Below, one piece after another: positions 8,835-17,465 of a stretch of DNA of 64,000 nucleotides. The stretch is from contig BOKF01000013.1 of the NCBI GenBank assembly GCA_016860845.1, positions 131,536-195,535 of the forward strand, written 5' to 3'. Under the pieces are notes generated by a model. The model did not search any database, was not told the DNA's origin, and saw only the letters and a program-made list of their open reading frames with translations. The stretch's first letter is position 1. Every line of letters begins with the position of its first letter. The DNA is from Chloroflexota bacterium (GTDB lineage: Bacteria > Chloroflexota > Anaerolineae > 4572-78 > J111). The position numbers were made by a program, and so were the translations under genes.

Positions 8835-9773
8835 ATGAACCATGTCTCACTCACCCGTTTCGCCTGGTTATCCATCGCTACCGCCCTAGTTACCATTGGC
8901 TTTAAACTGAGCGCCTATCTTTTCACCGGCTCGGTCGGCCTGCTCTCCGATGCTCTCGAGTCGCTGGTGAATCTGGTGGCCGCGATCATCGCCCTGATTA
9001 TGCTGACTATTTCGGCCCGGCCGCCGGACGAGGAACATGCCTACGGCCACAGCAAAGCCGAATATTTTGCCAGCGGCGCTGAAGGTATGTTGATCCTGGT
9101 AGCCGCCGTCAGCATCATTGTGACCGCCGTGGGCCGCTTGATCAATCCGCAGCCGCTAGAGCAGGTTGGCCTGGGGTTAACCGTGTCGGTCGTCGCCTCT
9201 TTGATCAATCTGGTCACGGCCCAGGTTCTGTTACGGGCCGGGCGGCGCTACAACTCGATCACGCTGGAAGCGGACGCAAAACATCTCCTGACCGACGTTT
9301 GGACGTCAGGGGGGGTGCTGGTGGGGATTGGCGCGGTCGTCCTGACCGGCTGGGAGCGTTTGGACCCGATTATCGCGCTTCTCGTTGCCGCTAATATTGT
9401 CTGGTCGGGGGTCGGCCTGGTCCGGCGTTCGGCGCTGGGGTTGATGGATACCGCCCTGCCCGGCGAGGATCAGGCGGCGATTCAGCAAATTTTAGAACGG
9501 TACCGGCAGAAGGGCGTTCAATTTCATGCCCTGCGCACGCGCAGCGCCGCCGCCCGCCGTTTTGTGTCGGTGCATGTTTTAGTGCCCGGAACCTGGACCG
9601 TGCAGCAAGGCCATAATTTGCTGGAACAGATTGAAGCAGACCTGCGCAGCCAGTTCCAGCATATCACGGTGTTTACCCATCTTGAGCCGCTGGAAGACAC
9701 GGCCTCGTGGCAGGATACGACTCTGGATCGGGATAAAATCGCCGCTTCTTCAGGATCAAACAACTCAACCTGA
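8835..9773 (+). CDS. cation diffusion facilitator (CDF) metal transporter
   Basis: A 312-residue inner-membrane divalent-cation/proton antiporter with six TM segments in the first ~200 residues and a cytosolic C-terminal domain ([22 protein letters not shown]). The usual metal-site positions are visible as SDALESLVN in TM2 and HLLTDVWTS (H-x-x-x-D) in TM5. TM2 has Glu/Asn where FieF has Asp/Asp, a variant common in this family, so the metal (Zn, Fe or Mn) cannot be named. The HGHS-like loop appears as AYGHSKAE. It overlaps no neighbour. Its stop codon directly abuts the stop of the convergent rhodanese gene. Confidence 0.9.
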   Translation: MNHVSLTRFAWLSIATALVTIGFKLSAYLFTGSVGLLSDALESLVNLVAAIIALIMLTISARPPDEEHAYGHSKAEYFASGAEGMLILVAAVSIIVTAVGRLINPQPLEQVGLGLTVSVVASLINLVTAQVLLRAGRRYNSITLEADAKHLLTDVWTSGGVLVGIGAVVLTGWERLDPIIALLVAANIVWSGVGLVRRSALGLMDTALPGEDQAAIQQILERYRQKGVQFHALRTRSAAARRFVSVHVLVPGTWTVQQGHNLLEQIEADLRSQFQHITVFTHLEPLEDTASWQDTTLDRDKIAASSGSNNST

Positions 9774-10226
9774 TTATTTAGTGATTAATTCATTCCCGGC
9801 GGCCTGCCAGGCTTGCATGCCGCCATCCACCTCGACGATGTTGGTATAGCCCAACTTGACCAAATTCCCGGCCGCTTCATCGCTCATGCGGCCGCTGCGG
9901 CAGTAAAGCAAAATGCGGGCATTTTTGTCGGCCGGCAGTTGGCTCATATTGGCTTCGATTTCGTTGTAGGGAATGAAGGCATCGGTTTGGGGCAGCTCGC
10001 CTTCGTAGGGAATATGCACATTGATCATGGTGAAATCTTTGTGGGCCAGGGCCGGCTTTAATTGGTCAACTGAGATGTCCACATAGCCCTGGGCATTTTT
10101 GGGCAGGCTAAAAACATCGGCTGGGGCAGATTGGGAAGCAGCCGGGGTGTTGGTCGTTCCGCAGGCGGCTGTGAACAGCATGGTTAAGGCCAGTAACGCC
10201 ATCCAGATAAAACGTTTGATCGGCAT
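9774..10226 (-). CDS. rhodanese-domain lipoprotein
   Basis: A 150-residue exported lipoprotein. The start is set at ATG 10226, with AGGAG 8 nt upstream; an upstream ATG at 10244 lacks one. Residues 1-20 form a signal ending in the lipobox LFTAAC. The mature part is one rhodanese domain with the active-site loop YCRSGRMS (Cys about residue 110), followed by AAGNLVKLGYTNIVEVDGGM. These are the typical rhodanese alpha-4 and terminal motifs. It would move sulfur or act as a thiol-binding module outside the membrane. The natural donor is unknown. It is convergent with the CDF gene. Confidence 0.9.
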   Translation of the reverse strand: MPIKRFIWMALLALTMLFTAACGTTNTPAASQSAPADVFSLPKNAQGYVDISVDQLKPALAHKDFTMINVHIPYEGELPQTDAFIPYNEIEANMSQLPADKNARILLYCRSGRMSDEAAGNLVKLGYTNIVEVDGGMQAWQAAGNELITK

Positions 10227-10423
10227 CTTCGATTCTCCTTGCATGGGTTCGGCTTGAGTAAAGGTTATTTTACTAATTTTACCCGGAGCAGCATCAATTG
10301 TCGAACCGGCTGTTTCAAGGGGTGCTCCACTAATATTTTCATTCAGTTTCCCGATAACACTGGAATATAGCCAGGGAGTATGGTATTATCAGAACGCCCG
10401 CTAATCCCATAAGGAGAAGAAAA

Positions 10424-10993
10424 TTGAAACGCCAAACGCTGGTTGAATATAAAGATGCATCGCCGGAAATTCAGGCAATCTATGATGAAGTGATGGAAGT
10501 TATCGGCAGTCCAGATGTATTCAATTTTCTTAAGGCTTTCGGAAATAATGAGAAAGTGTTACGCGCCTTCTGGTCAATGCTCAGATATACCCTCTTGGAA
10601 GGCGATGTTCCTGCTTTACTTAAACAGTTGATCCTCTTTAGAATATCCATTGAACATGGCAATACCTATTGTGCTTCCTTACATGGACGGACAGTCCTTA
10701 GAATAGACCCAACCATTACTTATGAAGAATTAATAGCTATGTCTGAGGGGGGGAATATGGATATACCAGCTTCTTACGGGATAGCCATTAAACTTGTAAC
10801 CCAAATGGCCCTGCACCCCAAAACAGTGGCGGCTGAAGATTTTGATTTTGAGGCACAATTACGGGATGAAGGATTCTCGGAGCAAGAAATAGATGAACTG
10901 ATATCCATAGCCGGTTTTGGGGTGCTGCTGAATACTATGACGGATATTGTTCATATACCTACCGAAGCGTCCCTGGATCCAGCTACCGAATGA
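10424..10993 (+). CDS. AhpD-like carboxymuconolactone decarboxylase-family protein
   Basis: A 189-residue all-helical protein with a TTG start supported by AAGGAG 8 nt upstream. The core IEHGNTYCASLHG matches the AhpD-like E-H-x(3)-C-x(3)-H pattern, but with only one of the two Cys of true AhpD (E-H-x-x-x-C-x-x-C-x-x-x-H). The disulfide relay of AhpD is therefore not expected. The C-terminal FSEQEIDELISIAGFGVLLN aligns with the second helical repeat of the family. Possible roles are peroxide-related redox or a decarboxylase-like function. It precedes the histidine kinase gene but is separated from it by a repeat hairpin. Confidence 0.75.
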   Translation: MKRQTLVEYKDASPEIQAIYDEVMEVIGSPDVFNFLKAFGNNEKVLRAFWSMLRYTLLEGDVPALLKQLILFRISIEHGNTYCASLHGRTVLRIDPTITYEELIAMSEGGNMDIPASYGIAIKLVTQMALHPKTVAAEDFDFEAQLRDEGFSEQEIDELISIAGFGVLLNTMTDIVHIPTEASLDPATE

Positions 10994-11030
10994 GGTTTGA
11001 TTTCCAAAATCTGTAATAGCCTGGAAGATT

Positions 11031-11088
11031 GGAAGGCTGGAGGACTGGATAACAGGTAGTGTCCAACCTTCCAACCCTCCAGCCTTCC
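11031..11088. repeat. GGAAGGCTGG-family intergenic hairpin, copy 1
   Basis: GGAAGGCTGGAGG (11031-11043) pairs perfectly with CCTCCAGCCTTCC (11076-11088). Copies 2 and 3 are at 17334-17385 and 41345-41397. The right arm adjoins the ribosome binding site of the kinase at 11102. Confidence 0.85.
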
Positions 11089-11101
11089 AGGAGGAGCTCT
11101 G

Positions 11102-12676
11102 ATGTCAGCAGAAGGATCCCTTTCGAGATTAACCCGGTACGAATCCCTTTTTGAGCTATCCAGTGAAATTAATACGGCCAGTGAGATTACTCGCGTGGGC
11201 GATGTAATGGCCCGCCGGCTCAAGTATGTTGCCGACGTTTTTTCATGGCGCTATCTGAGTATCGAGGGTGAAAGTATAGGCTCTTCAAACAGTGCAGGGA
11301 ACGTGCTGATTATTGATGGTTATCAAGGAACGGCGACGCTGACCCATATTCTGCCAGATCATCTGTCGAGTGTTGAGTCCAAGTTATGGGCAAATCGAAA
11401 AACTTGTTTTCTGGCTGGGGAGACGCTTGCCGAAGCGAAAGAGTCTCTGCCCAAGCAGTTCCAAAAAAATGATATTGTCCAATTATTTGCCTGTCCCCAT
11501 TTTAGGGCCGGGGAACTTCAGGGTCTATCTATTTTTAGCAGGCGGAGGCAAGCCTTTAATGAATTAGATATTAAGTTTATCACCTTAGCTGCCCAGTTCT
11601 TTCACGAAAAAGTATACATGTTATGGGAGCAGAGAAAGCTGCGTGATCTGGAACAAGCTTATCTGCAACAAGAAATTATGTTGCGCCAGAATGAAAAATT
11701 GGCGACGCTGGGGAAGCTCAGCGCCGGGGTAGCCCATGAGCTTAACAATCCTGCTGCCGCCGCGCAACGCGGCGCCGAACAGTTGCAAGCTGCCATCATA
11801 AAGTTAGATCAGGCCGAATTCAGCTTGGGGCAGTCGAATCTTTCAGCCTCGAAACTTGAAGTTTTAGAGATGTATACCTGGATGATCCAGGAGCGGGCCA
11901 AAGAGCCGCTTGATTTGGATCCATTAAGCCGGAGTGATCAGGAATATGAAGTAGAAACCTGGCTGACAGATCAAGGGGTAGAAGATGCCTGGGAGTTGGC
12001 TCCTATGCTGGTTAATATCGGCTTTGATTGCTCGAAGTTATCACACCTGGCCGCAAACTTCAGCCCCGAAGAATTTCCATTGGTTGCGGCTTTGCTGAGT
12101 AACAGATATAGCACGTATAATTTGCTGGCCGAAATCGGGCAGGGCACAAGTCGAATTGCTGAGATTGTAAAAGCCCTAAAATCATACACTTATCTTGACC
12201 AGGCTCCGGTCCAATCTATTGATATTCATGAAGGCTTGAATGATACGCTGGTGATGCTGCGTAGTAAGCTAAAAGCCGGGATTCAAATCCGGCGTGAATA
12301 TGCCCAAGACCTGCCTCGGATTGAAGCTTTTGGCAGTGAGCTTAATCAGGTTTGGACCAATATCATAGATAATGCGATTAGCGCTATGGAAGGACAAGGC
12401 GAGATTGTCTTGAGAACCTATTGGCAAGACGCCTGGGTAATTGTGGAAATTAAGGATACGGGGCCTGGCATTCCCCAACATATTCAGGCAAAAATCTTTG
12501 ACCCCTTTTTTACTACCAAACCACCCGGACAAGGCACCGGGCTGGGGTTAAGTATCAGCCACACCATCATTGTCCAAAAGCATAAAGGCAAGATTGCGGT
12601 TTACTCAAGGGCGGGAGAAACCTGTTTTGAAGTTAAACTCCCCTTAAACTTTGAGACTCCGCAAGTAGAAGCATAA
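11102..12676 (+). CDS. GAF-like sensor histidine kinase
   Basis: A 524-residue soluble kinase with GGAGG before the ATG. Residues 1-190 form a GAF-like sensory region without membrane segments. A short coiled linker leads to the H-box GKLSAGVAHELNNPAAAA (His near residue 211). An unusually long helical insertion (~215-370) lies between the H-box and the ATPase part. The C-terminal HATPase shows the N-box VWTNIIDNAISAMEG, G1 VEIKDTGPGIP, the F-box FDPFFTTK and G2 GQGTGLGLS. It sits 39 nt upstream of the receiver/thioredoxin-reductase-like gene, a pairing that strongly suggests the latter is its phosphorylation target or a co-regulated redox partner. Confidence 0.93.
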   Translation: MSAEGSLSRLTRYESLFELSSEINTASEITRVGDVMARRLKYVADVFSWRYLSIEGESIGSSNSAGNVLIIDGYQGTATLTHILPDHLSSVESKLWANRKTCFLAGETLAEAKESLPKQFQKNDIVQLFACPHFRAGELQGLSIFSRRRQAFNELDIKFITLAAQFFHEKVYMLWEQRKLRDLEQAYLQQEIMLRQNEKLATLGKLSAGVAHELNNPAAAAQRGAEQLQAAIIKLDQAEFSLGQSNLSASKLEVLEMYTWMIQERAKEPLDLDPLSRSDQEYEVETWLTDQGVEDAWELAPMLVNIGFDCSKLSHLAANFSPEEFPLVAALLSNRYSTYNLLAEIGQGTSRIAEIVKALKSYTYLDQAPVQSIDIHEGLNDTLVMLRSKLKAGIQIRREYAQDLPRIEAFGSELNQVWTNIIDNAISAMEGQGEIVLRTYWQDAWVIVEIKDTGPGIPQHIQAKIFDPFFTTKPPGQGTGLGLSISHTIIVQKHKGKIAVYSRAGETCFEVKLPLNFETPQVEA

Positions 12677-12715
12677 TTCTATTGACCAAATAACCTAAGC
12701 TCCAGGAGGGGCCTT

Positions 12716-14377
12716 ATGGCCAGTCCCATTATTCTAATCGTTGATGACGACATCCAGGTGTGCAACGCGGTTGAGCGTGATTTAAGGCAACATTATCGCC
12801 AGGATTATCGCATTATGAAAGCCACATCCGGCGCTGTCGCTTTGGAGGTTGTGCAACGGCTTAAGCAGCGCAATGACCAGATCGCCCTGTTTCTGGTAGA
12901 CCAACGCATGCCGGGCATGGAAGGTGTTGAGTTTCTGGCCGAAGCTATGAAATTTTACCCCGCTGCCCGCAAAGTGTTGCTGACCGCTTATGCCGATACC
13001 CAGGCGGCAATTGCCGCCATCAACCTGATCGGGCTGGATCACTACCTGATGAAGCCCTGGAGTCCCCCGGAACAAAATCTTTATCCCGTTCTGGATGACC
13101 TCCTCAGCGATTGGCTGGCCACCGCCGAAATGCCCTTTGATGGCATCCGGGTCGCCGGCACGCTCTGGTCGGCTAGATCCCACACCATTAAAGACTTCCT
13201 GGCTCGCAGTCAAATTCCCTACCAATGGTTGGATATTGAGCAGGATGCCGAAGCCAGGGCTTTGGTGGAAGCAGTCAACAAGGAACAGCATCGCTTACCT
13301 GTCCTCTTTTTCCCCGATGGGAGTACCTTAATTGACCCGCACATCACCACGGTAGCCGAAAAAGTAGGGCTACGCACGCAAGCCACGCAGCCCTTTTATG
13401 ATCTCATTATTGTGGGGGCCGGACCGGCTGGATTAGCTGCCGCTGTCTATGGGGCTTCTGAAGGATTATGTACCCTGCTTATTGATAAAGAAACCACCGG
13501 CGGCCAGGCCGGCACCAGTTCCCGCATTGAAAATTACCTGGGCTTTCCCAATGGGTTGAGCGGCGCTGATTTGGCTAGACGAGCCACCGCCCAGGCTACC
13601 CGCCTGGGAGCCGAGATATTGACGGCGCGAGAGGTCACTCAGATACGCGTGGACGACCCCTATCGTTTTGTTAAGCTGGCTGATGGAACTGAATTGAGTT
13701 GCAAGGCGCTCATCATCGCCACCGGGGTATCATTACGCACCCTTGATATTCTTGGCATTGAAGCCCTCACCGGAGCCGGGGTTTATTACGGAGCTGCCTT
13801 AACCGAGGCCGCCCATTACAAAGGTAAGCCTGTATTTGTGGTGGGTGGAGCCAACTCAGCCGGTCAGGGAGCTATGTTTTTCTCGCGTTACGCCAGCAAA
13901 GTAACCATGCTGGTCCGCGGCAGTTCTCTGCAAAACGGCATGTCGCAATATCTGATTGACCAGATCAACGGCACAGAGAACATCGAGGTGCGGGTGCGCA
14001 CCAGCGTCATCGAAGCCATCGGCACAGACCGGCTGGAAGCGGTGGTGATTAAGGACAATGATACCGGCGACATCGAAACCGCGCCCGCCGCCGCCCTGTT
14101 TGTGTTTATCGGGGCCAAACCCCATTCAGAGTTTGTGGCCGATGTTGTCGAACGAAACGAGGCGGGCTTCATCTTAACCGGGCCGGATTTGATCCGCGAC
14201 GGTCGCCGGCCCAAAAACTGGCGGCTGAACCGGGATCCCTTCCTGCTGGAAACCAGCGTGCCCGGCATCTTTGCGGTGGGTGACATCAGGCAGGACACGA
14301 TCAGGCGGGTGGCTTCAGCGGTGGGGCAAGGCTCGACAGCAATCAGCTTTGTCCATCAATACTTAAAAACTGTTTAA
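12716..14377 (+). CDS. receiver / glutaredoxin-like / thioredoxin-reductase-like fusion
   Basis: A 553-residue three-part protein. Residues 1-125 are a receiver domain (VDDD near 10, acceptor Asp in LFLVDQRMPG near 62, Thr/Lys positions in LLTAY and YLMKPW). Residues ~140-215 look like a glutaredoxin/thioredoxin fold (VAGTLWSARSHTIKDFL, LPVLFF cis-Pro region), but the C-x-x-C site is replaced by W-S-A-R. Residues ~225-553 are a TrxB-like flavoprotein (GAGPAGLAAA for FAD, VVGGANSAGQGAMFFS for NAD(P)H, GIFAVGDIR). The reductase C-A-T-C site is replaced by Y-Y-G-A-A near 355. Both redox pairs are therefore missing. It is probably a phosphorylation-controlled NAD(P)H/FAD sensor or oxidoreductase and not a disulfide reductase. 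AGGAGG precedes the ATG. Confidence 0.9.
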   Translation: MASPIILIVDDDIQVCNAVERDLRQHYRQDYRIMKATSGAVALEVVQRLKQRNDQIALFLVDQRMPGMEGVEFLAEAMKFYPAARKVLLTAYADTQAAIAAINLIGLDHYLMKPWSPPEQNLYPVLDDLLSDWLATAEMPFDGIRVAGTLWSARSHTIKDFLARSQIPYQWLDIEQDAEARALVEAVNKEQHRLPVLFFPDGSTLIDPHITTVAEKVGLRTQATQPFYDLIIVGAGPAGLAAAVYGASEGLCTLLIDKETTGGQAGTSSRIENYLGFPNGLSGADLARRATAQATRLGAEILTAREVTQIRVDDPYRFVKLADGTELSCKALIIATGVSLRTLDILGIEALTGAGVYYGAALTEAAHYKGKPVFVVGGANSAGQGAMFFSRYASKVTMLVRGSSLQNGMSQYLIDQINGTENIEVRVRTSVIEAIGTDRLEAVVIKDNDTGDIETAPAAALFVFIGAKPHSEFVADVVERNEAGFILTGPDLIRDGRRPKNWRLNRDPFLLETSVPGIFAVGDIRQDTIRRVASAVGQGSTAISFVHQYLKTV

Positions 14378-14419
14378 GTTAATGAGGGTCTGAAACCCGC
14401 AGTGTGGAGAGAGACAAGA

Positions 14420-14986
14420 ATGTTAGAGCGCAGCAAGCTGTGGCCGTGGCTGGCAATTACCGCCGTTTTGATCCTGGCAGCGGTTGCGCTTCACCTCCAG
14501 GGGCGTTTTTGGTGGTGTACCTGCGGCCGGATTTATCTGTGGGCGGGCGACATCTGGAGTTCGGACAATTCGCAGCACCTGCTTGACCCGTACAGCTTCA
14601 CCCATATCCTGCACGGTTTCGTCTTTTTCTGGCTGCTGGCCTGGGGTTTGCCCCGGCTGGCCCCGGCCTGGCAGCTCTGCCTGGCCCTGACCGTCGAGGC
14701 ACTGTGGGAGGTGATCGAGAATTCCGAGTTCATCATCCAGCGTTACCGCGAGGCAACCCTGGCGCTCGGCTACAATGGCGATACCATCGTCAATTCCCTG
14801 AGCGACATCCTGCTCTGCGGCCTGGGCTTCGTGCTGGCCCGGCAGCTTGGTTTCCGCCGCTCGCTGGCGCTCTTTGTGATAACAGAACTGGTCTTACTGC
14901 TCTGGATCAAGGACAGCCTGATTTTGAATGTGATCATGCTGCTCTACCCCATCGAAGCGATCAAAGCGTGGCAGGTGGGGCAATAA
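14420..14986 (+). CDS. DUF2585 integral membrane protein
   Basis: A 188-residue protein with 5-6 TM segments. ATG 14420 is taken as the start (purine-rich GGAGAGAG upstream), with an in-frame GTG at 14402 as the alternative. Conserved landmarks of the DUF2585/UPF0314 family are clear: WWCTCGRIYLW, GDIWSSDNSQHLLDPYSFTH, ALWEVIENSEFIIQRYR, YNGDTIVNSLSDIL and the terminal LLYPIEAIKAWQ. The function is unknown. Charged and polar invariant residues in the membrane (H-L-L-D-P, E-x-x-E-N) hint at a catalytic or transport site. It lies 42 nt after the fusion gene on the same strand, so it may belong to that signalling operon. Confidence 0.9.
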   Translation: MLERSKLWPWLAITAVLILAAVALHLQGRFWWCTCGRIYLWAGDIWSSDNSQHLLDPYSFTHILHGFVFFWLLAWGLPRLAPAWQLCLALTVEALWEVIENSEFIIQRYREATLALGYNGDTIVNSLSDILLCGLGFVLARQLGFRRSLALFVITELVLLLWIKDSLILNVIMLLYPIEAIKAWQVGQ

Positions 14987-14990
14987 CACT

Positions 14991-15923
14991 TTACCAATTC
15001 TTGCGCCAATTGGCGGTGACGATGGATTTGTCGTAAGTCACCTCGACCTCAATCGGCTCCGACAGCGCGCCCGTGGCGGTGCGCTGGTCGGCGGTGGTCA
15101 CGATCGTCAGAACCCATTTGCAAGGGACCGGCTTGGTCGCCAGCGTAATATCGTAAAAGCCGGGCGGCCAATTGGCCCCTTCGTTGTTCAACCCCCCAAC
15201 AGGGCCAGAGGGGTTGGAGATGGCGGAGAAACCGCCGCAACTGGCCTGAACGTAGACTCCGTTGACCGGGTTGCCGGCGGCATCGGTGATATTGCCCAGA
15301 AAACGGGTCAGGCCGTAGTTGGTGTCGGCGTACCAACCGGTCGGCTCGAACTGGTACTTGGGCTTCTCCGGGGTAGGCGTCGCCGCCGGGGTTGGAGTAG
15401 CCGGCGGCGGCGGGGCGGCGACCACCGGCACATTGGCCGTGTTGCTGGCCTGGACCACCGAATTGGCCACCCAGCCGCTCGCTCCATCGGCGTTGCTGAT
15501 CTGCCACCACGAAGCTTCGTTGTTGCGCCCCGTAATCGGCGCCACCAAATTCGGCGGCAGCGCGGCAACGACCGGGTAATCTGTGCCGGGACCGGAACGG
15601 ACATTGACCGTACTGGCGGCGGCCAATTGCGGTCCTGGGGTCGGCGTCAGCGTCGGGGTAGGCGGCACAGGCGTCGGCGTGTCCGGGAGGGGGGTCGGGC
15701 TGGGGACGAGCGTCGGCGTCGCGGTGGCTGTAGGAGATGGGGTGGCCGTAGGAATGGCGACCACCGCCGTCGGCGGGACAGGGGTAAAGGTGGGCGCGGG
15801 CGTCCGGGTGATCTGGACAGCTTCGCTGCGCACCCGGAAAAGCCAGGCGAACAGGGCGGTTGCCGCCAGGTACAGGACGAGAATCAACAAAACGATCAGG
15901 CTGAGATAGCGAACTTTTTGCAT
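14991..15923 (-). CDS. membrane-anchored SH3b protein with Thr-Pro linker and PTGW domain
   Basis: A 310-residue protein. An N-terminal TM anchor (~7-30) is followed by a Thr/Pro-rich linker (~40-95). Then comes an SH3b domain (AASTVNVRSGPGTDYPVV... GWVANSVV, ~100-165), a second Pro/Thr linker, and a C-terminal domain beginning KYQFEPTGWYADTNYG. That last domain has the same opening, the same G-N-P-V-N-G element and the same ending (AxW) as the C-terminal domain of the protein at 20511-21575, so the two are paralogous modules of unknown function. SH3b domains often bind cell-wall peptides, so an envelope location is likely. It is convergent with the DUF2585 gene (4-nt gap). Confidence 0.8.
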   Translation of the reverse strand: MQKVRYLSLIVLLILVLYLAATALFAWLFRVRSEAVQITRTPAPTFTPVPPTAVVAIPTATPSPTATATPTLVPSPTPLPDTPTPVPPTPTLTPTPGPQLAAASTVNVRSGPGTDYPVVAALPPNLVAPITGRNNEASWWQISNADGASGWVANSVVQASNTANVPVVAAPPPPATPTPAATPTPEKPKYQFEPTGWYADTNYGLTRFLGNITDAAGNPVNGVYVQASCGGFSAISNPSGPVGGLNNEGANWPPGFYDITLATKPVPCKWVLTIVTTADQRTATGALSEPIEVEVTYDKSIVTANWRKNW

Positions 15924-15976
15924 TGCTCATAGTCTAGCCAGCTAACTGGGAATCGGCAAATGAGGCAAATTGTTAC

Positions 15977-16050
15977 AATCTCGTTCCCAAACTGAGTTTG
16001 GGAACGAGATTGCATAAATGCGGAGTGTCAAAGTGCACTTTGACACTCCG
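15977..16050. repeat. two perfect palindromes in tandem
   Basis: AATCTCGTTCCCAAACT (15977-15993) is followed by its exact reverse complement after one base (15995-16011). Nine bases later, 16021-16050 is a perfect 30-bp palindrome centred on AAGTGCACTT. They fall between the starts and ends of two minus-strand genes and may terminate the aminotransferase transcript. Confidence 0.9.
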
Positions 16051-16063
16051 TACCCAGAGCAAG

Positions 16064-17305
16064 CTAGACCAGAACAGCCTGAGTCGCGCGTATTTTGTCG
16101 TAAAGAACTCGCCCCAGCCGGGCGATACCCTCGCGGATGCTGGCGGGCGTGGCATTGGAGAAGTTCAGGCGCAAGGTGTTCTCGCCGCCGCCGTTGGGGA
16201 ACATGGGCGCGCCGGGGACAAAGGCGACTTTGGCCGCCAGGGCCGCGGGCAGCAGCTCTGCCCCGTTAACGCCCTCCGGCAGCGTGACCCACAAAAACAG
16301 GCCGCCGTCGGGCCGGGTCCAATGCACGCCCGGCGGAAAGTGCTCGGCCAGGGCAGCCAGCATCACGTCGCGCCGCTCCCGGTAAACCTTCTGGATAAGC
16401 GGCACGTGCTGCCGCAAAAAGCCGTCGCGAACGGCCTCGTAGGCAATCATCTGGTTAAAGGTGGCCGAATGGAGGTCGGCCCCCTGTTTGGCCTGGACCA
16501 ATTTTCGGATCACTTCTCCAGGGGCCACAATCCAGGCCAGGCGTAGGCCGGGCACCAGGGTTTTGGAAAACGTGCTCAGGTAAATCACGTGACCTTCATA
16601 AGCCCCCTTGCCATTCGTCGAGGCGGGACCGGCCAGCGCCAGCAAGCTCGGCAGGGCGTCGCCCTCAAAGCGAAGCTGGCCGTAGGCGTCATCTTCGATG
16701 ATGGGGACGCCGTAACGGCCGGCCAATTCAACCAGGCGCTGGCGGCGTTCCAGGGTTAATGTTACCCCGGTGGGGTTTTGAAAGGTGGGCAGACTGTAAA
16801 TCAGTTTCGGCCCGACCCGTAGCGCAGGCTCCAGTTCCGCCGTGAGCATGCCTTGCTCGTCCGCAGGAATCGCCAGGTATTCGGCCTCGTAAGCATTCCA
16901 AGCCTGGAGCGCGCCCATATAGGTCGGCGCTTCGACCACCAGGTGGTCGCCGGAGTTGATAAAGATTTTGCCCAGCAGGTCAAGGGCCTGCTGCGAGCCG
17001 GAGGTAATGAGAATATTGTCGGGCGAGATGGCAAGGCCGGAGGTGGACGTGTCGTTAGCCAGCCACTCGCGCAAAGGGCGATAGCCCTCGGTGGTGCTGT
17101 ATTGCAGCGCCTGGGGGCCAAAATCACGCAGCACCCGCTCGGCGGCTACGGCCATTTCCTCCACCGGAAACAGGTCGGGCGCGGGCAGTCCCCCGGCAAA
17201 TGAGATCATGTCCGGCTGCTCGGTCACTTTGAGCAGTTCGCGAATGGCCGAACTGGTCATACGCCGGGTTCGTTGGGCGTAACGATGAGTCCAAGAGATG
17301 GGCAT
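16064..17305 (-). CDS. class I/II PLP aminotransferase, LysN/KAT-II type
   Basis: A 413-residue cytosolic aminotransferase of the MocR-type/2-aminoadipate branch. AGGAGA lies upstream of the ATG. Family features include ISFAGGLPAPDLFP near residue 35, QYSTTEGYRPLREWLA, the cofactor-binding YSLPTFQNPTGVTL and IIEDDAYGQLRF, and the Schiff-base lysine in YLSTFSKTLVPGLRLAW. The C-terminal LRLNFSNATP contains the substrate-carboxylate Arg. These enzymes transaminate aromatic, branched or 2-aminoadipate substrates. The exact donor cannot be told. There is no N-terminal DNA-binding domain, so it is an enzyme and not a MocR regulator. No metabolic neighbour narrows its pathway. Confidence 0.9.
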   Translation of the reverse strand: MPISWTHRYAQRTRRMTSSAIRELLKVTEQPDMISFAGGLPAPDLFPVEEMAVAAERVLRDFGPQALQYSTTEGYRPLREWLANDTSTSGLAISPDNILITSGSQQALDLLGKIFINSGDHLVVEAPTYMGALQAWNAYEAEYLAIPADEQGMLTAELEPALRVGPKLIYSLPTFQNPTGVTLTLERRQRLVELAGRYGVPIIEDDAYGQLRFEGDALPSLLALAGPASTNGKGAYEGHVIYLSTFSKTLVPGLRLAWIVAPGEVIRKLVQAKQGADLHSATFNQMIAYEAVRDGFLRQHVPLIQKVYRERRDVMLAALAEHFPPGVHWTRPDGGLFLWVTLPEGVNGAELLPAALAAKVAFVPGAPMFPNGGGENTLRLNFSNATPASIREGIARLGRVLYDKIRATQAVLV

Positions 17306-17333
17306 AGTCGAGTGTCTCCTAAATTTGGGAGTT

Positions 17334-17385
17334 GGAAGGCTGGAGGTTTGGAGGGTTGGAAAAATTACTAACCTTCCAGCCTTCC
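17334..17385. repeat. GGAAGGCTGG-family intergenic hairpin, copy 2
   Basis: GGAAGGCTGGA (17334-17344) and TCCAGCCTTCC (17375-17385) form perfect arms, located in the leader of the aminotransferase gene. Confidence 0.85.
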
Positions 17386-17465
17386 AGTCATATTAGCATC
17401 AGTGGGACTATTTGAGTATAGCCAATTAACTCAGGCCGCGTGAGGCCAATCCGGTTATTTCAGCT

